The notes beneath the pieces were generated by a model that made no database searches, was not told where the DNA came from, and saw nothing but the letters and a program-made list of their open reading frames with translations. Shown piece after piece: positions 34,557 to 41,278 of a stretch of DNA of 64,000 bases. Both the position numbers and the translations under genes were made by a program. Position 1 is the first letter of the stretch; every line of letters starts with the position of its first letter. The stretch is from an uncultured Alphaproteobacteria bacterium. GTDB taxonomy: Bacteria > Pseudomonadota > Alphaproteobacteria > Rhizobiales > Rhizobiaceae. Location of the stretch: the NCBI GenBank assembly GCA_929200315.1, contig CAKMZB010000004.1:71726-135725 (forward strand), written 5' to 3'.

Positions 34557-35416
34557 GCACAAACCGGATCGGCGCCTCTATTGAGGTGAGCACCAAACAC
34601 ATTCTCGACGGCAAGCTGGACGCGGGCATGTTGCCTGGCGGCACGCGGGTCTATCTCACCGATGTTGGCATCGACCCGCTGCCGGACATGGTTGCGGCGG
34701 CCAAATCCATCACCAATCTTGGCTACAGCGCCGTGCCCCACGTTCCCGCCCGGCGCATCGAGAGCGAAGCTGCCCTCGACCGGCGCATGGGGGCGATGGT
34801 GAATGAGGCTGGCGTTACCGACATTCTCGTCATTGCCGGCGAAGCACCCGAGCAGATGGGCCCCTATTCCCAGACCCTCGACGTGCTGCGCACCGGCATT
34901 GCCGACCGCCACGGCATCAAGTTCATCGGCGTTGGCGGACACCCGGAGGGTAACTCAGCCTATCAGGGTCGGGACGTGACGGCTGTGCTGCAGGAAAAAC
35001 TCGCCCATCGCAGTGAGAGCGATGCTGAATTCCGTATTGTCACGCAGTTTGGATTTGACGGTCCGGGCTTTGTCACCTGGGCGAAGGCCATTGCGGAAGC
35101 CGGCATTGACGCGCCGGTTCATCTTGGCGTGGCTGGCCCCGCCAAGATCACGACGCTCATCAAATATGCTGCCATGTGCGGCGTTGGAAATTCGCTAAGC
35201 TTCTTTAAGAAACGCACTGGCGCATTGACCGCCCTGGCGACCCAGCATTCGCCCGAAGATGTGGTAGGGCCGATTGAGCAAGCTTGGTTCGACGGGGTTG
35301 GGCACATCGCCCAGATCCATGTCTTCCCGTTTGGCGGGTTGAAGAATTCGTCCGACTGGCTGTGGAACCGCGGCTCCTTCACCGCCGCTCCCGCTCCGAT
35401 GACGGCGCTCGCCTAA
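34553..35416 (+). CDS. methylenetetrahydrofolate reductase-family protein
   Basis: A 287-residue TIM-barrel protein of the MTHFR superfamily: ASIEVSTKHI, GTRVYLTDVG, YSAVPHVPARRI, DILVIAGEAPEQMGPYSQTLDVL, IVTQFGFDG, VHLGVAGPAKITTLIKYAAMCGVG and HVFPFGGLKNSSDWL. It differs from the MetF that lies head-on next to it, so it may be a paralogue with another C1 donor or a methylene-THF-related role. It is coupled to the PF13769 gene by a 4-bp overlap and converges on metF with a 4-bp overlap. Confidence 0.85.
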   Translation: MSTNRIGASIEVSTKHILDGKLDAGMLPGGTRVYLTDVGIDPLPDMVAAAKSITNLGYSAVPHVPARRIESEAALDRRMGAMVNEAGVTDILVIAGEAPEQMGPYSQTLDVLRTGIADRHGIKFIGVGGHPEGNSAYQGRDVTAVLQEKLAHRSESDAEFRIVTQFGFDGPGFVTWAKAIAEAGIDAPVHLGVAGPAKITTLIKYAAMCGVGNSLSFFKKRTGALTALATQHSPEDVVGPIEQAWFDGVGHIAQIHVFPFGGLKNSSDWLWNRGSFTAAPAPMTALA

Positions 35417-36300
35417 CCGGCGCGGCGCAGTTCCTCAACTTCTTCTTCAAAGCATGACTGGAAGGCGCGAATCGCATCCGCCGTCAGATCAACGCGGTTC
35501 ATGGAATAGACATGGATCGCATCGACCCCATTTGCCGCGAGGTCACGAACCTGCTCGCCAACAATCCGGCGCGCGACATTGCTGTGTCGCTCCTTGTCGT
35601 CACCGCAGACGGCAAAAGCATCGGCGATCTGCGATGGCACCCGAGCTCCGCATCCTTCAGCAAAACGCGTGATATTTTTAAAGTTCACAATGGGCATGAT
35701 GCCCGCAACGATTGGTATAGTAATGCCCGCCTTCTCAGCGCGGTCGCGGAAGGCGTAAAAATCTGAATTGTCGAAGAAGAATTGTGTGATCGCCCGATCC
35801 GCACCGGCCTCTTGCTTGGCGCGCAAGACTTCGATGTCAGCCTGACCGCTCTCGGCCAACGGATGGGTTTCGGGATAGGCGGAAACTGAAATGTCCCATT
35901 TGTGGAGACCTTTCAGATCACTCACCGCCTCAGCAACGCCGCCATAACCGCAAAGCCCGTCGCGCCCTTCCCCGGGATCACCGCGCAACACAACAAGACC
36001 GCGAATCCCGACCTCCCAAAGCTCATCGGTAAAGGCGAACAACTCATCGCGCGTGCGAAAATGACTGAGCGTGATGTGGCTGGCGGTTGGAATATTTGCC
36101 ACGTTGAGGAGCTGCACGGACCATTCAAAAGATCCATCCGTCCCTGTACCGCCGGCACCGAAAGTAACGGTCTGAAAATCCGGCTGAAAGTTGCGCAACG
36201 CATGGGCTGCGGTCATCAACGCACGTTCTTTCACGACACCACGCGCCGGGAAATATTCAATGCTGATCCGCGGTCTTCCAACCCGTTTGCTGGCGCTCAT
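35413..36300 (-). CDS. metF: 5,10-methylenetetrahydrofolate reductase MetF
   Basis: A 295-residue MetF that reduces methylene-THF to methyl-THF, the methyl donor for methionine. Motifs are ISIEYFPARG, FQTVTFGAGGTGTDGS, PTASHITLSHF, LVVLRGDPGEG, SVSAYPETHPLA, AITQFFFDNSDFYAF and PIVAGIMPIVNFKNI. The ATG at 36300 has AGGA about 8 bp upstream. It is divergent from the pterin-binding methyltransferase. A perfect-looking palindrome lies 73 bp upstream. Confidence 0.95.
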   Translation of the reverse strand: MSASKRVGRPRISIEYFPARGVVKERALMTAAHALRNFQPDFQTVTFGAGGTGTDGSFEWSVQLLNVANIPTASHITLSHFRTRDELFAFTDELWEVGIRGLVVLRGDPGEGRDGLCGYGGVAEAVSDLKGLHKWDISVSAYPETHPLAESGQADIEVLRAKQEAGADRAITQFFFDNSDFYAFRDRAEKAGITIPIVAGIMPIVNFKNITRFAEGCGARVPSQIADAFAVCGDDKERHSNVARRIVGEQVRDLAANGVDAIHVYSMNRVDLTADAIRAFQSCFEEEVEELRRAG

Positions 36301-36372
36301 GATGCGTCCTCGTTGCTGCGCAGAAGCTAAGAATGGGAGAAGCTAAGAGTTCTCCATATGGCGGCGAAACTA

Positions 36373-36394
36373 GACATAAGGATTTCTTTATGTC
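36373..36394. promoter_or_regulatory. palindromic operator candidate, copy 2 (metF / methyltransferase divergent region)
   Basis: The site is GACATAAGG, then ATTT, then CTTTATGTC, a 22-bp imperfect palindrome between metF (start 36300) and the pterin-binding methyltransferase (start 36533). A near copy lies at 33923-33944. Both flank methionine genes. Confidence 0.55.
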
Positions 36395-36426
36395 AAATGG
36401 CGGACAACAGAAAAACGCCATCTCTA

Positions 36427-36435
36427 TGTCGCAAA
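36427..36435 (-). promoter_or_regulatory. TTTGCGACA motif, site 3 (metF / methyltransferase divergent region)
   Basis: TGTCGCAAA on the plus strand, i.e. TTTGCGACA on the minus strand, 33 bp from the palindrome. The surrounding CTATGTCGC also occurs near 34146-34153 in the homocysteine methyltransferase intergenic region, where the A-run is replaced by T's. Confidence 0.45.
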
Positions 36436-36532
36436 CAGTGCATTGGCAGCACCGGTGGAAGCGGACAAATACCGCAACCGCAAACCGCTCGGTGGCATCT
36501 GCCATGTCGCGCACGAACAACAGGATTTTGCT

Positions 36533-37483
36533 TTGACCCGTACCCTCGTCGCTTCCGCAAGCAAGGAAATCACCATCGGCTTTGACGAAAAGTTCTGCGT
36601 CATTGGCGAGCGCATCAACCCCACGGGCCGCAAGAAGCTTGCCGCCGAAATGCAGGAAGGCAATTTTGAGACCGTAAAAGCCGACGCGCTGGCGCAGGTC
36701 GCGGCGGGTGCAACAATGCTGGACGTCAATGCCGGTGTTACCTCCGTTGACCCCAACGCCACCGAGCCCGCCCTGCTCGTTCAAACCCTGGAGATGGTGC
36801 AGGAGCTGGTGGACGTGCCGCTCTCTATCGATTCCTCCGTCACCGCCGCAATCGAAGCCGGTCTGAAGGTCGCCAAAGGCCGCCCATTGGTAAATTCCGT
36901 GACCGGCGAGATGGAAAAGCTGGAGGCGATCCTCCCCCTCATCAAGAAGTACGATGTGCCGGTGGTCGCCATTTCCAATGACGAGACCGGAATTTCCGAA
37001 GACCCTGACGTGCGGTTTGAGGTGGCTAAAAAGATCGTCCAGCATGCCGCCGATTACGGCATTCCGGCTCATGATATCGTGGTCGACCCCCTCGTTATGC
37101 CGATCGGCGCCATGGGCACAGCAGGTAAGCAGGTCTTCGCGCTTGTGCGGCGGCTGCGTGAGGAGCTTGGGGTCAACACAACCTGCGGCCTCTCCAACAT
37201 TTCCTTCGGCCTGCCCCACCGCCACGGTATCAACGCAGCGTTCATTCCCATGTGCATTTCCGCCGGCATGACCAGCGCGATCATGAATCCCTGCCGCCCG
37301 CAGGAAATGGAAATGGTCCATGCTGCAAACACGTTGGCCGGCAACGATGCCGATTGCGGGGAGTGGATCATGAATTACAAGGGCCACGTTGCGGCAGCAC
37401 CGGGTGCAGCCCCGACAGCCGCTCCTGCAGGGCGTGCGTCAGGTGGACGTCGCGGCGGCCGTGCGGCGAGAGCTCGGGGCTAG
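36533..37483 (+). CDS. methyltetrahydrofolate:corrinoid methyltransferase (pterin-binding module)
   Basis: A 316-residue pterin-binding barrel: FCVIGERINPTGRKKLAAEM (from about 21), ATMLDVNAG (61-68), DVPLSIDSS, NSVTGE and VAISNDETGISEDPDVRF, then GLSNISFGLPHRHGINAAFI. It moves methyl between THF and the corrinoid protein. The start is taken as TTG 36533 with AGGA 7 bp upstream, where homology begins (MTRTLV); 30 in-frame codons upstream are not family-like. The C-terminal 28 residues are an Ala/Pro linker and a Gly/Arg tail (GGRRGGRAARARG). Confidence 0.88.
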   Translation: MTRTLVASASKEITIGFDEKFCVIGERINPTGRKKLAAEMQEGNFETVKADALAQVAAGATMLDVNAGVTSVDPNATEPALLVQTLEMVQELVDVPLSIDSSVTAAIEAGLKVAKGRPLVNSVTGEMEKLEAILPLIKKYDVPVVAISNDETGISEDPDVRFEVAKKIVQHAADYGIPAHDIVVDPLVMPIGAMGTAGKQVFALVRRLREELGVNTTCGLSNISFGLPHRHGINAAFIPMCISAGMTSAIMNPCRPQEMEMVHAANTLAGNDADCGEWIMNYKGHVAAAPGAAPTAAPAGRASGGRRGGRAARARG

Positions 37484-37514
37484 CGGCTAGAATAGACAGC
37501 CAAAGGAAGTACCT

Positions 37515-38096
37515 ATGCGTAGAAATGAAGTGATTTCTAAGATACGCGAATCAACGCCGATTATCTCTGATGAAATTCTTGAAAAAGCAGTAAGAACAAC
37601 AATTAGTAGCGTTTCGCGGTCAGATTTGGATGGTCAGATACAACCCAAAGATAACAACTTCTCTCCGCTGACGATCAATAAGACCGGTGAAGTTGTTACC
37701 GGCGGAACCTCAGAAACGCGGACTCTTCACACAATTCGATTGAAACCGCTGTTTTCGGCTGTTCTTGCTGTGTCTGGATCTACCGTGACTACCCTGGAGG
37801 AGCCTAGCATCGCTGTTGTGTTGGGCTTGCTGTCAGCGATTGTGTCTCTTTCTGGTATGAAAGGAGCACATGTAACAGCGGATGAGGCTGCATATGCGTT
37901 GGCAACCCATTCACTTGGTGGATCGGAAATTTCGGAAATTGATATTTTTGCGAGTCTGAGAGAGTCTCAACATCAGCTAGACTCCGACAGCCAAGATTAC
38001 CTAGTTGGTTTGGGCGACAAATTATCTCGCCTAAAAGTCGTCAGTATCGTCGATGGAAAGGTATCTCTGTTAGAGAGGGTAATCGTTGCAAGTTAA
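37515..38096 (+). CDS. hypothetical protein inside the methyl-transfer operon
   Basis: A 193-residue protein with AAGGAAG upstream of its ATG. The N-terminal part is polar (MRRNEVISKIRESTPIISDE). A central hydrophobic stretch (LFSAVLAVSGSTVTTLEEPSIAVVLGLLSAIVSLSG, about 78-113) could form one or two membrane helices, and the C-terminal part looks like a helix-rich cytosolic piece. I do not recognise it. The codons are visibly less GC-biased than in both neighbours, yet its last 11 bases overlap the start of the reactivase gene. It looks like an insertion into a conserved pair. Confidence 0.75.
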   Translation: MRRNEVISKIRESTPIISDEILEKAVRTTISSVSRSDLDGQIQPKDNNFSPLTINKTGEVVTGGTSETRTLHTIRLKPLFSAVLAVSGSTVTTLEEPSIAVVLGLLSAIVSLSGMKGAHVTADEAAYALATHSLGGSEISEIDIFASLRESQHQLDSDSQDYLVGLGDKLSRLKVVSIVDGKVSLLERVIVAS

Positions 38097-40125
38097 TCCC
38101 CTCGTCGTCTTTACCCCCTCTGGCAAGCGCGGGCACTTCGCTATCGGCACGCCGGTGCTGGAGGCTGCGCGGTCGCTTGGGGTCTATGTGGAATCGGTTT
38201 GCGGCGGGCGCGGCATTTGCGGGCGCTGCCAGGTGGAGCCGATGGTTGGCTCCTTTGCCAAACACGGCATTGAAAGCGCTGGCGACAGCGTCTCCGACTG
38301 GTCGCCGAAGGAAGCACGCTATACTGAAAAGCGCGGGCCGCTCGCGGAAGGGCGCCGCCTTTCCTGCTCTGCCACCGTGCAAGGGCCACTCGTCGTCGAT
38401 ATTCCAGCCGACGCAGCGGTGAACCAGCAGACTATCCGCAAGGCAGCCGACCAGCGGGACATCCATCGCAATCCCGCGATCCAGCTTTGCTATGTCGAGG
38501 TGGAAGAACCCGACATGCATAAGCCGCTGGGCGACCTCGACCGGCTGAAGGAGGCATTGGAGCGGGAATGGGGCTACACCGACCTCCTCGTCGCACAGCA
38601 GATCCTGCCGCAAATCCAACCCGTGTTGCGTAAGGGTGAGTGGACGGTAACGGCGGCGATCCACAAGGACATGGAATCCTCCCGCCCCACCCTCATCGCC
38701 GTCTATCCCGGGTTGAAGAACGAGGCCTATGGAATTGCCTGCGACATCGGTTCAACGACAATTGCGATGCATCTTTCTTCGCTCCTGTCAGGTGTAACGG
38801 TGGCATCTTCCGGCATGTCCAACCCACAGATCCGCTTTGGCGAAGATCTGATGAGCCGTGTCTCCTACGTGATGATGAATCCCGATGGCGGGCGTGAGCG
38901 ATTGACCAAAGCCGTGCACGAGGCAGTAAATGAATTGATCGGGCAAGTTTGCGCTGAAGCAGACGTTTCCCGCCAGGACGTGCTCGACGCTGTCTTTGTG
39001 GGCAACCCGATCATGCATCACCTCTTCCTCGGCATCGACCCGACGGAGCTTGGTGGCGCGCCCTTTGCGCTCGCCGTATCCGGCGCGGTGCATACCTGGG
39101 CGACCGAGATTGACCTTTCCATGAACGAGGGAACGCGGGTCTATATGCTGCCCTGCATCGCCGGCCACGTTGGCGCCGATGCCGCCGCTGCGACGCTTGC
39201 TGAACGGCCGAACGAGGCGGAAGGCATGGCGCTGCTCGTTGATGTCGGCACCAATGCTGAGATCGTGCTCGGCAACAAGGCCCGCACCGTTGCTGCCTCT
39301 TCCCCCACCGGCCCGGCCTTTGAAGGTGCAGAAATTTCCTGCGGCCAGCGCGCGGCTCCCGGCGCTATCGAGCGTGTGCGCATAGACCCGCAAACGCTGG
39401 AACCGCGCATCCGCGTAATCGGCGCGGAGATGTGGTCAGATGAGCCAGGTTTTGCCGAAGCCGTCGCCGAGACCGGCGTCACCGGCATTTGCGGCTCCGG
39501 CATTATCGAGGTGATGGCGGAAATGTTCCTTGCCGGAATCACCAGCGAGGATGGCGTCATCGAGGCCGCCAAAGCCGCAATCAGCGAGCGGGTCTTCGCC
39601 GACGGACGCACCCAGTCTTATCAACTCTGGTCGTCGGACACCGGGCCGGACATCATCATCACACAAAACGACGTCCGCGCTATTCAGCTCGCCAAGGCTG
39701 CGCTTTATGCGGGCGTCAAATTGCTGATGGACAAGCAGGGCGTCGACAAAGTCGACACGATCCAGCTCGCCGGAGCTTTTGGCACTTTCATCGACCCAAA
39801 ATATGCTCTCGTCCTCGGCCTGGTCCCCGATTGCCGAATTGAGGATGTGAAAGCCGTTGGCAACGCCGCCGGGACGGGCGCGCGGATGGCTTTGCTCAAC
39901 CGTGACCACCGCCGCGAGATCGAAGAGACAGTGCGCAAGATCGAGAAAATTGAGACCGCGCTGGAGCCGGATTTCCAGACCCATTTCGTCAACGCCATGG
40001 CCTTCCCCAACAAAGTCGACCCCTTCCCGCGGCTTGCAGAAGACGTGACCCTCCCCGCCCGCATAACACCAGAGAACCAGACCGCCGGAGCACCACGTCG
40101 CCGTGGAGGCCGCAGGCGAACATAA
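38086..40125 (+). CDS. RamA/RACo-like corrinoid reactivase (2Fe-2S + ASKHA, DUF4445)
   Basis: A 679-residue ATP-dependent reductive activator of corrinoid proteins. The N-terminal plant-type 2Fe-2S ferredoxin has CGGRGICGRC (Cys39, Cys45, Cys48) and LSCS (Cys94). A linker follows, then an actin-like ATPase domain opening IACDIGSTTIAMHL at about 217, with LLVDVGTNAEIVLG, SPTGPAFEGAEISCGQRA, GICGSGIIEVMAEM and LAGAFGTFIDP. It returns Co(II) to Co(I). The start is TTG 38086, with GAGG 7 bp upstream inside the preceding gene. The C-terminus ends RRRGGRRRT. Confidence 0.9.
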   Translation: MQVNPLVVFTPSGKRGHFAIGTPVLEAARSLGVYVESVCGGRGICGRCQVEPMVGSFAKHGIESAGDSVSDWSPKEARYTEKRGPLAEGRRLSCSATVQGPLVVDIPADAAVNQQTIRKAADQRDIHRNPAIQLCYVEVEEPDMHKPLGDLDRLKEALEREWGYTDLLVAQQILPQIQPVLRKGEWTVTAAIHKDMESSRPTLIAVYPGLKNEAYGIACDIGSTTIAMHLSSLLSGVTVASSGMSNPQIRFGEDLMSRVSYVMMNPDGGRERLTKAVHEAVNELIGQVCAEADVSRQDVLDAVFVGNPIMHHLFLGIDPTELGGAPFALAVSGAVHTWATEIDLSMNEGTRVYMLPCIAGHVGADAAAATLAERPNEAEGMALLVDVGTNAEIVLGNKARTVAASSPTGPAFEGAEISCGQRAAPGAIERVRIDPQTLEPRIRVIGAEMWSDEPGFAEAVAETGVTGICGSGIIEVMAEMFLAGITSEDGVIEAAKAAISERVFADGRTQSYQLWSSDTGPDIIITQNDVRAIQLAKAALYAGVKLLMDKQGVDKVDTIQLAGAFGTFIDPKYALVLGLVPDCRIEDVKAVGNAAGTGARMALLNRDHRREIEETVRKIEKIETALEPDFQTHFVNAMAFPNKVDPFPRLAEDVTLPARITPENQTAGAPRRRGGRRRT

Positions 40126-40135
40126 GACCATTTCC

Positions 40136-40144
40136 TTTGCGACA
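40136..40144 (+). promoter_or_regulatory. TTTGCGACA motif, site 4 (upstream of the glxA-type regulator)
   Basis: An exact TTTGCGACA, 54 bp upstream of the regulator's start codon, in the 72-bp gap after the reactivase gene. A TGCCGCACC follows directly. The position would allow autoregulation. Confidence 0.45.
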
Positions 40145-40197
40145 TGCCGCACCTGTGGTAACGGTGCACGAGCAGGGCATCGTTGGAGGGCGTGTTG

Positions 40198-41271
40198 ATG
40201 CAGATTTCAAAAACGCCATCGGCGCAGGATTTGCGCAGTCGCACAGGCTTTTACGGCCAAAGCGCGCTGGGCGAAGTCGACCGTTCCCGCGAGGCGCGCT
40301 CCTTCGTTTTCTTCATGGTGCCGAACTTCTCCATGATCGCATTTGCGACAGCAATCGAGGCGCTGCGCCTCGCCAACAGGATGGTCGGCTATAACAGCTA
40401 TTCCTGGCGTCTCGCCTCCCGCGACGGCGCGCCGGTACGGGCTTCCAACGGCGTTGAGATTGCAGTTGATACCTCGCTGGAAGAGGAGCGCCGCCTCCTC
40501 TCCGGCTCGGACCGCCCCTCCATGGTTTTCGTTTGCTCGGGTCTTCGGGTGGAGGAACAGGATCACAAACCCATCCATGGCTGGCTGCGTGAAGAGCACA
40601 AGCGCGGGGTCGCAATTGGCGGGCTCTGCACAGGCGCGCATATTCTGGCCGGCGCAGGGCTGCTCTCCAACAAGCGCTGCGCGATCCACTGGGAAAACCT
40701 GCCGGGCTTTCAGGAGAAATATCCCAAGGTCGACGTCTATGCCGACCTCTTTGAGGTGGACGGCAACATTTATACCTGCGCCGGCGGCACCGCAGCTTTG
40801 GACATGATGCTCTCGCTCATCGCAGAGGACCACGACGAGACGCTCATCAACGCGATCTGCGAGCAGGCCCTCACAGACCGGGTGCGTGGGCCGCATGACC
40901 GCCAGCGCCTGCCACTTCGCGCACGGCTCGGAGTGCAAAACACCCGCATTCTCTCCATCATCGAAATGATGGAAGCCAACCTCTCTGAGCCGCTGACATT
41001 GGTGGAAATTGCCGATGCGGCAGGACTATCACGACGTCAGATCGAACGTCTGTTCCGGGGCAATATGGGGCGTTCACCAGCGCGCTATTATCTGGAAATC
41101 CGCCTCGACCGGGCGCGGCATTTGTTGCTGCAATCGACACTTCCGGTGGTGGAAGTGGCGGTCGCCTGTGGCTTTGTTTCCGCCTCGCATTTTTCCAAAT
41201 GCTACCGTGAGCTCTACGGTCGCTCACCGCTTCAAGAGCGGACAGAACGTCCTTTCGACCCGCCGGAATAG
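40198..41271 (+). CDS. GlxA-family transcriptional regulator (DJ-1/PfpI + AraC HTH)
   Basis: A 357-residue regulator. The N-terminal class-I-amidotransferase-like domain opens FVFFMVPNFSMIAFATAIEALRLAN and holds GLCTGAHILAGAGLL. The C-terminal double HTH AraC domain (about 245-345) has LTLVEIADAAGLSRRQIERLFRGNMGRSPARYYLEIRLDRARHLL and CGFVSASHFSKCYRELYGRSP. This architecture is that of GbdR and CdhR, which sense glycine betaine, dimethylglycine or carnitine. The start is ATG 40198 with GGAGG 8 bp upstream. It probably controls the island. Confidence 0.92.
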   Translation: MQISKTPSAQDLRSRTGFYGQSALGEVDRSREARSFVFFMVPNFSMIAFATAIEALRLANRMVGYNSYSWRLASRDGAPVRASNGVEIAVDTSLEEERRLLSGSDRPSMVFVCSGLRVEEQDHKPIHGWLREEHKRGVAIGGLCTGAHILAGAGLLSNKRCAIHWENLPGFQEKYPKVDVYADLFEVDGNIYTCAGGTAALDMMLSLIAEDHDETLINAICEQALTDRVRGPHDRQRLPLRARLGVQNTRILSIIEMMEANLSEPLTLVEIADAAGLSRRQIERLFRGNMGRSPARYYLEIRLDRARHLLLQSTLPVVEVAVACGFVSASHFSKCYRELYGRSPLQERTERPFDPPE

Positions 41272-41278
41272 ACCGTGA

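Noticed and set aside
33918-34562. Long minus-strand frame and a 93-codon plus-strand frame in the 33917-34253 gap
   Set aside because: No ribosome site or recognisable protein features; they overlap the structured element and the PF13769 gene.
36257-37387. 376-codon open frame on the minus strand
   Set aside because: Antisense to the pterin-binding methyltransferase; His/Gly-rich shadow with no family pattern and overlapping metF.
37515-38096. Insertion sequence or integron cassette between methyltransferase and reactivase genes
   Set aside because: No transposase motif, terminal inverted repeats or attC-like site were seen around the hypothetical gene.
40342-40350. A further exact TTTGCGACA
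   Set aside because: It lies within the coding sequence of the GlxA-type regulator (Phe-Ala-Thr codons), so chance is the simpler explanation; not listed as a site.
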